Positions 52,608 through 60,425 of a stretch of DNA of 64,000 bases are shown piece after piece. Origin of the DNA: Eutrophobius brisbanensis. GTDB taxonomy: Bacteria; Pseudomonadota; Gammaproteobacteria; Eutrophobiales; Eutrophobiaceae. The translations under genes were made by a program, and so were the position numbers. The notes beneath the pieces are model-generated. The model made no database searches, was not told where the DNA came from, and saw only the letters and a program-made list of their open reading frames with translations. The stretch is taken from the NCBI GenBank assembly GCA_038131795.1, contig JAYPQE010000003.1, positions 1,922,001-1,986,000 on the forward strand. The letters run 5' to 3'. Within the stretch, counting starts at the first letter, position 1; each line of letters begins with the position of its first letter.

Positions 52608-53453
52608 ATGCAACAGATTACGCTTAAACAGGCCATCCATCACGGCGTCATTCAGTTAACCGAATCAGAATCTGCAAAACTCGATAGTGAACTGCTGCTC
52701 AGCTGGGCAATCAGACAACCCAGGGAGTACCTCTATTCTCACCCTGAGTACATTTTAAAGATATCAGAGGCTTCAGATTACAATTCCCTGATTGATAAAC
52801 GTGCCAGAGGATTTCCCATCGCCTACCTGACTGGCAAAAAGGAATTCTGGTCAAGGATGTTTAATGTCAATCAATATACGTTGATCCCCAGGCCGGAAAC
52901 AGAGTGTCTTATTGAGTTTGTCATGAAGAATACCCGGACCGACCTGGCATATCAGATGCTTGATCTGGGGACAGGGTCCGGCGCCATAGCGGTTACGCTG
53001 GCTGGCGAACGGCCTGCAGCACATATCACGTCGACTGATATATGTCCCTATGCCCTGAGTGTTGCCCGGGAGAATGCCAGGGACCACAGTGCAGAAAATA
53101 TACAATTTATCCAGTCTGACTGGTTTAGTGAACTAGCGCATTGCCAGTATGATGTTATCGTCTCAAACCCGCCATATGTAGAATCAACCAGTGCAGACTT
53201 TACCTATGGAGATATACGCCATGAACCCAGGCTGGCCCTGGACGGCGGGATTCGAGGCATGGCCGCCTATATGAGAATCATCCCGCAGGCTGGTAGACAC
53301 CTGAAACCTGGCGGCATGCTGATATTGGAACATGGGTATTCACAAGGCGAAGATATACGCCACTACCTGATCAACCATGGTTTCAAAGAGGTTCAGACTA
53401 TCACTGACTATTCAGACAATGAGCGGTTCAGTGTTGGTAAGGTGGCCGGCTAA
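52608..53453 (+). CDS. prmC: Release factor glutamine methyltransferase
   Basis: N5-methylates the GGQ glutamine of release factors. The 281 residues have an N-terminal helical RF-binding domain, the YLTGKKEFWSRMFNV linker, the SAM site MLDLGTGSGAIAVTLAG, and the catalytic NPPY near residue 187 (IVSNPPYVEST). The stop codon shares a base with the next gene's ATG. Confidence 0.97.
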   Translation: MQQITLKQAIHHGVIQLTESESAKLDSELLLSWAIRQPREYLYSHPEYILKISEASDYNSLIDKRARGFPIAYLTGKKEFWSRMFNVNQYTLIPRPETECLIEFVMKNTRTDLAYQMLDLGTGSGAIAVTLAGERPAAHITSTDICPYALSVARENARDHSAENIQFIQSDWFSELAHCQYDVIVSNPPYVESTSADFTYGDIRHEPRLALDGGIRGMAAYMRIIPQAGRHLKPGGMLILEHGYSQGEDIRHYLINHGFKEVQTITDYSDNERFSVGKVAG

Positions 53454-53866
53454 TGGCAGATAAGGTCCATAACAGGCAAAAAACGATCCTGTTCCCGGAT
53501 ACGATAACAAATTTTCAATTTGACTCAATTCATGAAGAGCTGGTGAAACTCGAAGAAATTATTGATTATGAAATGACGGATGAACACCTGTTGGTAAAAT
53601 ATAATCTGAAACAGATTTCTTTTAATGATATCTGGAATATAGTTTCAAACATTATGCTGCAAAACCAGTACCCGGCCTTTACATGGTGGAAATATAATTT
53701 TCTGTCCCGGCTGGAAGCCAATGAACAGGCGCACCTGGTCAATCGGTTTGGCTGGTATCAATACATTGCGGACATCCTTGCCAACCAGAATGAAAAAAAC
53801 CAATCTGACTCCCCTGCCCCCACACAGCATAGTCATGCCAGTGCAGACAGTGACAAAGATAGGTAA
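53453..53866 (+). CDS. Unknown protein between prmC and moeB
   Basis: A 137-residue protein that I do not recognise. It has no signal peptide or membrane segment. The sequence shows an FQFDSIHEELVKLEEIIDYE helix-rich start, an aromatic patch (QNQYPAFTWWKYNFLSRLEA) and a Ser/His/Asp-rich disordered tail. The start overlaps prmC by one base and the stop precedes moeB by 14 bp, so it belongs to the operon and is likely real. The middle segment might mark an interaction domain; no function is claimed. Confidence 0.75.
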   Translation: MADKVHNRQKTILFPDTITNFQFDSIHEELVKLEEIIDYEMTDEHLLVKYNLKQISFNDIWNIVSNIMLQNQYPAFTWWKYNFLSRLEANEQAHLVNRFGWYQYIADILANQNEKNQSDSPAPTQHSHASADSDKDR

Positions 53867-53880
53867 CATTGTGATAGAAA

Positions 53881-54624
53881 ATGAAGGACGATGATTTAAT
53901 CCGCTATAGCCGACAAATTATGCTTCCGGAGATCGACGCCGGAGGGCAGTTGAAACTGGCGAATGCAAAAGTTGTGATATTCGGATTGGGTGGCCTTGGT
54001 TCATCTGCATCCATTTATCTTGCCGCTGCCGGAGTTGGCCACCTGGTACTCAATGATTTTGACAAAGTTGACCTGTCCAACCTACAACGACAGATCCTGC
54101 ACTCAACCAATGATATTGGCAAGCTTAAAACCGAATCCGCCCGGGACCACCTCTTATCGTTAAACCCGGAACTCACATTAACGCTCATAGATCACAAACT
54201 GGATGCAGATGAGATAAGCGAATATATTAAGGACGCAAACGTGGTGGTTGATGCCACTGATAATTTTTCATCGCGTTTTATGATTAACCAGGCCTGTATC
54301 AATTGCGGTGTTCCGCTGGTTTCAGGTGCCGCCATTCGCTTTGAAGCCCAGATTAGTGTCTTTGATCCAAGGGACAAAATGTCACCCTGCTACCGTTGTT
54401 TGTACAATGAAGGTGAGAATACCGATGAAACCTGCACGGCCAACGGGGTCATTTCACCCCTGTTGGGAATCATGGGCAGTATTCAGGCCATTGAAACCAT
54501 GAAACTGATCATGGGTATTGGTGAAACCTTAACAGGTAAACTATTGTTGTTTGATGCCATGACAATGGAATGGCACCAGGCAAAGCTACCGCGGGATCCC
54601 CAGTGTCCGGTCTGTAGCAGCTAA
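53881..54624 (+). CDS. moeB: MoeB/ThiF-family adenylyltransferase
   Basis: An E1-like enzyme of 247 residues that adenylates the C-terminal Gly of small sulfur carriers (MoaD for molybdopterin, or ThiS). The ATP site is VVIFGLGGLGSSASIYLAAA, followed by the DFDKVDLSNLQRQILH signature with the catalytic Arg, and zinc cysteines in SPCYRCLYN and PQCPVCSS. No rhodanese domain is attached. The MoeB/HesA/ThiF split cannot be settled by sequence alone; a ThiS is present in this window and no MoaD is. Its stop codon overlaps the convergent LpxR-like gene by 4 bp. Confidence 0.88.
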   Translation: MKDDDLIRYSRQIMLPEIDAGGQLKLANAKVVIFGLGGLGSSASIYLAAAGVGHLVLNDFDKVDLSNLQRQILHSTNDIGKLKTESARDHLLSLNPELTLTLIDHKLDADEISEYIKDANVVVDATDNFSSRFMINQACINCGVPLVSGAAIRFEAQISVFDPRDKMSPCYRCLYNEGENTDETCTANGVISPLLGIMGSIQAIETMKLIMGIGETLTGKLLLFDAMTMEWHQAKLPRDPQCPVCSS

Positions 54625-55679
54625 TAGGTGAATGACAGACTGATCGATCCAAAGTCATGCCCACCGGGCTCGCCATCAAATTCTTTGGTCCTGATCACAT
54701 GGGCGTATGACAGTTTAAATTTACTGTACACCGCACTGATCCCCAATACCAGATCGGCGACTACAACCTTTTTATTAACATTGTGACTGGTACGGAAGGT
54801 ATTGCCATCCAGGAAGATATCACGTAGAACAAACCGGGCTGTAGTTGCGGCAAACAAGTGGGCGCTAAAAGAGCGGTAGTCATCCCGGTATCGGACGTCG
54901 TTGGTATCCACAGGCGCATTGGTATCACCTCCCGGTCTGATCAGTGCGGAACCAAAATCAGCCGGCAGATCCCAACCTGCTCTGATTTCAAAACCACCAT
55001 TTACATATGTGCTTATATTACCCACGGTCCCACCGGCATGTATGATGGCATCAGCACCCCATCGGTCAGTAAACTTTAAGTGCGGTACTAATCTGTATTT
55101 CCGGTCGTAGACCAGGACCACTCCGGGTTCGGTCTTGATCTGGTTGGCCCAGCCGTTCGCCCTGGGTATGCCCCTGACGGAATGCACCAGGTCCTGGGCC
55201 TGTTTGGCCAGGGACCACTTACCGGTAAAGCCTGCCTGTATTTCAAAGCTGTCCAGCATGCGGTAATTTTTACTGTGAAACGCCATACTGCCGTACAACC
55301 ACCCTGCATAAGGACGTTCGGAATCAATGAGCTCGCTGGCCGCCGTATTATTTGGGGTATACATCATCTGGCCTATGGAAATGGCAAAATTACCTTGCCT
55401 GGTCTTATCATCATGGTATGGCAGCAGGGAAAACATGTCCCTGGCGATGTCCTGAAATGTACCGGGTTGCTGCATCCAGTTCAGCTCTTCAAACCAGTCT
55501 AACTCCGGGGATATCCAGTTGAGTTTTATCCCGTTGGTATAAAACCGGTCGGTACTGTTAAACAGGTCATTTTCAAAACGAGCGGTAAATGTCCAGGACT
55601 CAGAGGGGGGCGCCTGGGCGAGCGCCAATGGAACGAACAGGTATAGTCCGCAAGATAGTATAAGAGACTTAAGGTTCAC
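54621..55679 (-). CDS. LpxR-type outer-membrane lipid A deacylase-like protein
   Basis: A 352-residue outer-membrane beta-barrel of the LpxR (DUF2219) family. I chose the GTG at 55679, which gives a clean signal peptide (NLKSLILSCGLYLFVPLALA). Family marks are FTARFENDLFNSTDRFYTNG, SERPYAGWLYGSMAF and the terminal aromatic SFTY. LpxR removes the 3'-O-linked acyl chains of lipid A, but many relatives are uncharacterised. The frame is open upstream (to 55733), but that stretch lies inside the broken dgkA gene. It forms the end of a minus-strand run from the iron block. Confidence 0.85.
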   Translation of the reverse strand: MNLKSLILSCGLYLFVPLALAQAPPSESWTFTARFENDLFNSTDRFYTNGIKLNWISPELDWFEELNWMQQPGTFQDIARDMFSLLPYHDDKTRQGNFAISIGQMMYTPNNTAASELIDSERPYAGWLYGSMAFHSKNYRMLDSFEIQAGFTGKWSLAKQAQDLVHSVRGIPRANGWANQIKTEPGVVLVYDRKYRLVPHLKFTDRWGADAIIHAGGTVGNISTYVNGGFEIRAGWDLPADFGSALIRPGGDTNAPVDTNDVRYRDDYRSFSAHLFAATTARFVLRDIFLDGNTFRTSHNVNKKVVVADLVLGISAVYSKFKLSYAHVIRTKEFDGEPGGHDFGSISLSFTY

Positions 55680-55695
55680 ACTGATAACATACGGA

Positions 55696-56056
55696 TCAAA
55701 ACAGTAACACCAGTCCCCAGGTGATAACAACATTTATCAAGGAGAGAAACACCGCCGCAGAACCCGCATCTTTTGCATAACCAGACAGTTCGTGCTTCTC
55801 GTCACCGAACCGGTCTATTGCTGCCTCGACACTGGTATTAATAACTCGACAATTAACACTATAAACAGCACAACAGACAACAGGGCCTTTTCCAGTCCGG
55901 TTTCACCCAGATATAGACCAAGGGGAAAAAGTACTGCGGCCAGAAATAATTCCTGACGAAAGGCGGCCTCATTTTTAAACGTTAGTTTCAGACCGCTTAT
56001 AGAATAAAAGGTGCATTGATAATTCTACCCAGACCTTGTGGGCCTTGCGCTGACAT
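55696..56056 (-). pseudogene. dgkA: Diacylglycerol kinase gene with frameshifts
   Basis: A 361-bp stretch that encodes a DgkA in pieces. The ATG at 56056 starts MSAQGPQGLGRIINAPF, which then changes frame near 56005-56010. Next comes KLTFKNEAAFRQELFLAAVL and a helix ending VLIVELL, where a one-base loss near 55840 shifts frame. The correct end, NTSVEAAIDRFGDEKHELSG followed by YAKDAGSAAVFLSLI, continues to the TGA at 55696-55698. Normal DgkA is about 120 residues, so the total span fits with two indels. Either the gene is recently dead, or the assembly has errors in two homopolymer-like runs. DgkA recycles diacylglycerol; the LpxR-like gene follows 16 bp later. Confidence 0.88.
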
Positions 56057-56128
56057 TTTCTGAATCCTTGTTGTTATTTAAGCATGTATTATCACATGTA
56101 TATTAAAATACTGTTAACAGCAGCTTAA

Positions 56129-56881
56129 TTATTCATTTTCAGAATCAATCAATTTTTGTAATTGCTTTTTTTTGTACCAGGCCAGCCATCCAGAGATGGA
56201 AAGCACCAGAAACAGAATGACGGCAATATCCACAAGGATCACACCTGTTGTACCAATTATACGGCCGCTATGGATATCAAGTATAACCCGTTCAAGCGGC
56301 AGCCCTTCACCGATATATGCGTTCATTATACTGTCCATCTGTTCCCTGGGCAGTTGGCTTTGCTCGGACCAGTCTACCGCATCAGTCGTGGTGCTCAACC
56401 ATGTTGCCATGTTGATGTCAGTACTTTTTAGTTCGCCATTCACATTAACAATGATGTTGTTATTGCGACTGCCTATTGCGGACATGCCCGCTGGAACGCC
56501 ATGTAACTGGCCCAGGGTCTCGATAAGCTCTCCGTTGGCTGTAACTAACATAACCGATGAGGTAAAACCGACAACATAAATATCATCTATATAAATACTG
56601 CCAATCAAGCTGTCTATATGTGCGGCCACAGGTGACACATTAAAATAAAGCCTGTCATCGATCTGGGTCAAAAATTTTCCATTAACCTCGTAACTAATGG
56701 GGTCGGAGTCTGGAGAGATATTGTATAGTGTCAATAGCACCTGGTTTTTGACGTAAGACTCTGACAAGGACAGGTCGTCTGTGTGCATTAGCACTATTCC
56801 AGTGACAGAAAGAACCACCACAAAGACCGTTACCACCATGCCAATTATTTTATGGGTTGTTACAACTGACTGTAATTTCAT
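56129..56881 (-). CDS. PepSY-type transmembrane protein
   Basis: A 250-residue membrane protein of the PepSY-associated TM family. An N-terminal helix (TTHKIIGMVVTVFVVVLSVTG), a periplasmic domain of about 170 residues, and a C-terminal helix (VILVDIAVILFLVLSISGWL) with the basic tail YKKKQLQKL are visible. Family members are associated with siderophore-iron reduction and with periplasmic flavin or heme electron transfer. Histidines at residue 10 (TTHK) and near residue 32 (LMHTDD) could bind heme. The start overlaps the FMN-binding gene by 4 bp, and the operon is headed by a Fur-box porin gene. Confidence 0.82.
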   Translation of the reverse strand: MKLQSVVTTHKIIGMVVTVFVVVLSVTGIVLMHTDDLSLSESYVKNQVLLTLYNISPDSDPISYEVNGKFLTQIDDRLYFNVSPVAAHIDSLIGSIYIDDIYVVGFTSSVMLVTANGELIETLGQLHGVPAGMSAIGSRNNNIIVNVNGELKSTDINMATWLSTTTDAVDWSEQSQLPREQMDSIMNAYIGEGLPLERVILDIHSGRIIGTTGVILVDIAVILFLVLSISGWLAWYKKKQLQKLIDSENE

Positions 56882-57426
56882 TGACTGACCTGCTGATGGA
56901 AGTACAGGGCAAGAATGGCCAGCCGTGTGACTGCTTTAACAGACAAGGTGGCACCGGAGATACCATCAATACCCTTGTCCAGTTGATTGTTATCAACCAG
57001 TTCGGCCCGGTTAAATTGATCGGTAAAAAATGGGTAACGTACCTCCCAGCCTCTTGATTCCCTGAAAATCAGGATCCTGACTGTTTCAATTTTATGGTCA
57101 TTAACAACTATACCAACGGTAATTGGTAAGGACTTACCAACTTCCTCCAGGATCCAGGCAGTCCGGTTTTCTTGGTGCCAATAGGACACCCGTAATACCC
57201 CGAGATCGTGGTCCAGCACAGACCTGACCTTGTCTTTAATCTCACCTTGAATCCATAACTTATCGACCTGAGGCACATCACCATTGAAGACTTCATTCAG
57301 AAAATCCTCGGGCGTCTGGTATGTCCCCCGGGCACTCACATGCATTGATAAAATGCATAAACTGACAAACAGTAGATAAGTTAATTTTTTACTCATGACA
57401 AAACGGGCACATAGAGCTGTGCCCAT
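56878..57426 (-). CDS. Exported FMN-binding domain protein
   Basis: A 182-residue protein with a signal segment (LTYLLFVSLCILSMHVSARG) and an FMN_bind domain. The covalent flavinylation motif is visible as GIDGISGATLSVKAV, in which the Thr of SGAT would carry FMN. Such domains carry electrons in the periplasm. The ATG at 57426 has an AAGG about 9 bases upstream; a Met 10 codons later is also possible. It lies between the porin and the PepSY-type genes, so periplasmic flavin transfer to the PepSY membrane protein is plausible. Confidence 0.85.
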   Translation of the reverse strand: MGTALCARFVMSKKLTYLLFVSLCILSMHVSARGTYQTPEDFLNEVFNGDVPQVDKLWIQGEIKDKVRSVLDHDLGVLRVSYWHQENRTAWILEEVGKSLPITVGIVVNDHKIETVRILIFRESRGWEVRYPFFTDQFNRAELVDNNQLDKGIDGISGATLSVKAVTRLAILALYFHQQVSQ

Positions 57427-57447
57427 ATACTAAGCCTTACATATGTA

Positions 57448-58746
57448 TTAAAACTGGTATCCCATACCCAGATTAAAACCGTCCAGGGTACGGTCAACGA
57501 CGCCATCCGCATCTTCCCATTGAACATCCAGTTTAAATACAACATTATCATATGGCCACCAGTTTACACCGGCCGTAAATTGATCAAATTCTTCAAACCT
57601 GTGTGCTCCTGTTACCCGGTTTCTTTCATCCCACTGGGTATACCTGGCAAATACTCCCAGATTACCCCAGTCACTACCAGAAAGATTAAATCGATAGGAT
57701 GGTTCTATATACCAACCCTCAAGGGTATCCGCATTGAACACCGCAGGATTTAATTGGGCATCATTACTAAAATCCCAACGTGCATATAATGCCCTCATAC
57801 CCAGGCCACTATTATGTTGCCAGATAAGGTGTGTCTCTAATAACGTCGCATCCATATCAATATTGTCAGAAGTACCGGTTATGTCTGACTGATATTGGCC
57901 TGATATGCTCAGCTCCAGTCCAGGGATACCGGTATAACGAAGCCTTCCCGTTGAGGCAAAGGCAAGGTCATCGGCTTCAGCCACTTTCAACCTGCCACTT
58001 CGTGGCCGTAAAGCCGAACTGCCGTCTGTCGGTACCGATAAACCACTGTGGATCACCGCATCATAATTCCAGCCAGGTGCTATCTCACCATACAGTCCAA
58101 CTCCAGCCTCCCACCAGGTCGCTGGAATAATTTCAGATTCCACCTTGTTTCTTTCCACACCATAAAAAGTATCGGGCTCATGGGTTGGGTTGATGATCCC
58201 AATGGGGAGAATATCCAAACCGGCCCTTAAGTGATGTCTCTCGTTCAGGTCCATTTCAACCCAGGCCTGTTCAAGCTCCACTTCCCCCGGCGCACCGTCT
58301 CCAGCCAGTGAATGTTCCACTTCTAACTCAGAAAAAAATCGGATCCTGTCAGTAAACTCATGGCCCACAAATAAAACAAACCTGTGATAGTCAGTGCGAT
58401 CCAGATCATCGGCGCCGTCGGCCAACTCATTGTCCTGCAGATTGTTATAATGTAGTTCACCGTAACCGCCTAATGAAGTATTGTTAAATGCGCTGGATTG
58501 TCGCGAAATGTCCACTGATACTTGCTCAACTGCATTCGCCGTGAATTCCACGGCCTCCGTGTTTTCAGTGGCCTGCTTTTCTGTCTCATCCAGCCTTGCC
58601 TTTAACATCTCGATTGTTCTTTGCTGTTGCTGGATCATCTCCCACATCTGTTCCTGGGTAGGGGCCTGTGCCACGGATACAGGCGAGAAAATCAAAGTCA
58701 ACAGGTAAACTACCAGGCACCCAGGCGTCCAAAAATTATTAACCAC
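57448..58746 (-). CDS. Coiled-coil-headed outer-membrane porin
   Basis: A 432-residue protein with a signal peptide (CLVVYLLTLIFSPVSVAQA), an N-terminal periplasmic coiled coil (TQEQMWEMIQQQQRTIEMLK, then further heptads) and a beta-barrel resembling phosphate-selective OprP/O-type porins. GYGELHYNNLQDNELADGAD opens the barrel, and it ends with aromatic YQF, the outer-membrane sorting signal. The GTG start at 58746 follows an AAGGAG at a good spacing. A Fur-like palindrome lies 54-68 bp upstream. The porin heads an operon with FMN-binding and PepSY genes; its solute is unknown, and an iron complex is the natural guess. Confidence 0.85.
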   Translation of the reverse strand: MVNNFWTPGCLVVYLLTLIFSPVSVAQAPTQEQMWEMIQQQQRTIEMLKARLDETEKQATENTEAVEFTANAVEQVSVDISRQSSAFNNTSLGGYGELHYNNLQDNELADGADDLDRTDYHRFVLFVGHEFTDRIRFFSELEVEHSLAGDGAPGEVELEQAWVEMDLNERHHLRAGLDILPIGIINPTHEPDTFYGVERNKVESEIIPATWWEAGVGLYGEIAPGWNYDAVIHSGLSVPTDGSSALRPRSGRLKVAEADDLAFASTGRLRYTGIPGLELSISGQYQSDITGTSDNIDMDATLLETHLIWQHNSGLGMRALYARWDFSNDAQLNPAVFNADTLEGWYIEPSYRFNLSGSDWGNLGVFARYTQWDERNRVTGAHRFEEFDQFTAGVNWWPYDNVVFKLDVQWEDADGVVDRTLDGFNLGMGYQF

Positions 58747-58799
58747 GGCATTTCTCCTTACTAAATTATCTGGTCAGATTCTTTTAATGCTAATAATAA

Positions 58800-58814
58800 T
58801 GAGAATAATTCTCA
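58800..58814. promoter_or_regulatory. Fur box, perfect 7-1-7 palindrome
   Basis: TGAGAATAATTCTCA is a perfect 7-1-7 inverted repeat matching the Fur consensus half-site (TGAnAAT). It lies 54-68 bp upstream of the porin GTG start on the minus strand, in the region expected for its promoter. Confidence 0.88.
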
Positions 58815-58916
58815 TTTGCAAATAAATATATCTTCCCTGGCTAACTTCTTAATTTTTTTGGATTTTTTTGGCAGTGGGGGGGTGCTGCCTTGCCTGACGG
58901 CTTAATTGAATATTGT

Positions 58917-59096
58917 TTATGCCGCCTGTGAGGGTCTGGGCTGTTTTATGACCAGTTCTCGGACGCTCTCCAGACATGAACCACATGATTCAGTCACCTT
59001 CAGCTTCTCTCTTAATTCCCGGACAGTTGTGGCGCCCTCCGCAATTGCCTTTTCGATATCCTTATCCGTCACCGCCCTGCAGACACATATATACAT
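58917..59096 (-). CDS. bfd: Bacterioferritin-associated ferredoxin
   Basis: A 59-residue BFD-like 2Fe-2S protein. MYICVCRAVTDKDIEKAIAE opens with C4 and C6, and ESCGSCLESVRELV supplies the other two cysteines, so all four cluster ligands are present. Bfd reduces bacterioferritin to release stored iron. It is 109 bp from bfr on the same strand, with a Fur-like site in between. It lies below the usual length for automated calls, but the match is clear. Confidence 0.95.
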   Translation of the reverse strand: MYICVCRAVTDKDIEKAIAEGATTVRELREKLKVTESCGSCLESVRELVIKQPRPSQAA

Positions 59097-59145
59097 TAGC
59101 AGGTAATTCTCTTATAAATTTTGTTATTAGTAATCCTAGTACAAA

Positions 59146-59160
59146 TGAGAATTATTTACA
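59146..59160. promoter_or_regulatory. Imperfect Fur-like site upstream of bfd
   Basis: TGAGAAT T ATTTACA has one perfect half-site and one with two mismatches. It lies 50-64 bp upstream of the bfd start. Bfd is a classic Fur-repressed gene, so control here is plausible. Confidence 0.6.
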
Positions 59161-59205
59161 AACAAAAATAATTTCTATCTAATCTGTTATTTTTTATAGA
59201 TATTT

Positions 59206-59673
59206 TTATTTCATTGCACTTTGCAGGTAATTTTCTTCGCCCACTTTTGCTATTAAATTCAACTGGGTCTCCAGAAAATCAATATGCTCTTCTTCACTAA
59301 GCAGGATAGATTCAAACAGATCCCGCGAAACATAGTCTTTTACAGACTCACTGTATTCGATGGCCTCGCGCAATTCAGGGGCGGCGATCAGTTCCAGTCT
59401 AAGGTCACATTCGAGTATTTCCTTAACATTTTCCCCTATCATTAACTTACCCAGTTCCTGCAGGTTGGGCAGCCCTTCCAGAAACAGGATCCGTTCGATT
59501 AACTGATCGGCATGTTTCATTTCATCGACTGATTCCTGATATTCCATTTCTGAAAGTCCTGCCAGGCCCCAATCCTTAAGCATTCTGGAATGCAAAAAAT
59601 ACTGGTTAATGGCGGTTAACTCATTTTTTAAAACTTTATTCAGGTAATCAATTACCTTATCGTCACCTTTCAT
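59206..59673 (-). CDS. bfr: Bacterioferritin
   Basis: A 155-residue heme-containing ferritin that forms 24-mer iron-storage shells. Ferroxidase ligands can be seen: Glu18, Glu51 and His54 in the first half, and SEEEHIDFLETQLNLI in the fourth helix. Met52 (DEMKHAD) is the heme axial ligand. The partner bfd is adjacent. A Fur-like palindrome lies about 85-100 bp upstream. Confidence 0.97.
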   Translation of the reverse strand: MKGDDKVIDYLNKVLKNELTAINQYFLHSRMLKDWGLAGLSEMEYQESVDEMKHADQLIERILFLEGLPNLQELGKLMIGENVKEILECDLRLELIAAPELREAIEYSESVKDYVSRDLFESILLSEEEHIDFLETQLNLIAKVGEENYLQSAMK

Positions 59674-59757
59674 GTGTGCTCTCCATTGATCAATCAGGAC
59701 AGGCTTAAGAATAACGGATTACACCTGGGGTTAAAAGAACATCTTGTTATCGGCTTA

Positions 59758-59772
59758 TGAGAATAATTATCA
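59758..59772. promoter_or_regulatory. Fur-like 7-1-7 site between bfr and lemA
   Basis: TGAGAATAATTATCA is a near-perfect Fur palindrome (one mismatch between arms). It lies 85-99 bp upstream of bfr (minus strand) and 69-83 bp upstream of lemA (plus strand), so either gene may be the target. Confidence 0.75.
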
Positions 59773-59840
59773 TTTTTAATATAGAATTTTAATCATAGAA
59801 GACTATCGCAACTAACATTCACCTGAGCTGGAGGTGACAA

Positions 59841-60413
59841 ATGGATGTTTCAACTTTTATTTTTTTTGGGGTCATTGCGGTGACTGCAATTTACGCCATT
59901 ACCCTTTACAACAACCTTGTTACTTTAAAACATAATGTAGACAAGGCCTGGTCAAATATTGATGTGTTGTTAAAACAACGCCATGATGAGTTACCCAAGC
60001 TGGTTGAAACCTGTAAACAATATATGGGTTATGAACAGGAGACCCTTGAGAAGGTAATGCAGGCCAGGGCCGCAGTATCTACTGCCAGGGAAAAAGGCGA
60101 TGTCGGTGCCCTTGGTCCAGCCGAGACACAATTACGCATGGGCCTTGGATCATTGTTCGCCGTTGCTGAAGCCTACCCTGACCTGAAAGCCAATCAGAAC
60201 TTCCAGCATTTACAAGAAAGAATTTCCGGCCTTGAAGATGCTATCGCGGACCGCCGGGAGTTTTACAATGACAGCGTAAACCTGAACAACATCAGGATAG
60301 AGCAGTTCCCTGATGTGATACTTGCAAGAATGTTTAACTTCAAGGAACGTGACTTGCTGGAATTTTCAGAAGAAGAGACAAAAGACGTAAATATTAAATC
60401 CCTGTTCGCCTGA
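59841..60413 (+). CDS. lemA: LemA-family membrane protein
   Basis: A 190-residue LemA-type protein with an N-terminal transmembrane helix (FIFFGVIAVTAIYAITLY). The family core follows: YNNLVTLKHNVDKAWSNIDV, LLKQRHDELPKLVETCKQYM, then helical segments such as FQHLQERISGLEDAIADRRE and FYNDSVNLNNI. The biochemical role of LemA proteins is poorly known. GGAGGTG precedes the ATG. A GIDE-like gene follows after 12 bp. Confidence 0.93.
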   Translation: MDVSTFIFFGVIAVTAIYAITLYNNLVTLKHNVDKAWSNIDVLLKQRHDELPKLVETCKQYMGYEQETLEKVMQARAAVSTAREKGDVGALGPAETQLRMGLGSLFAVAEAYPDLKANQNFQHLQERISGLEDAIADRREFYNDSVNLNNIRIEQFPDVILARMFNFKERDLLEFSEEETKDVNIKSLFA

Positions 60414-60425
60414 CCATAGTTACCA

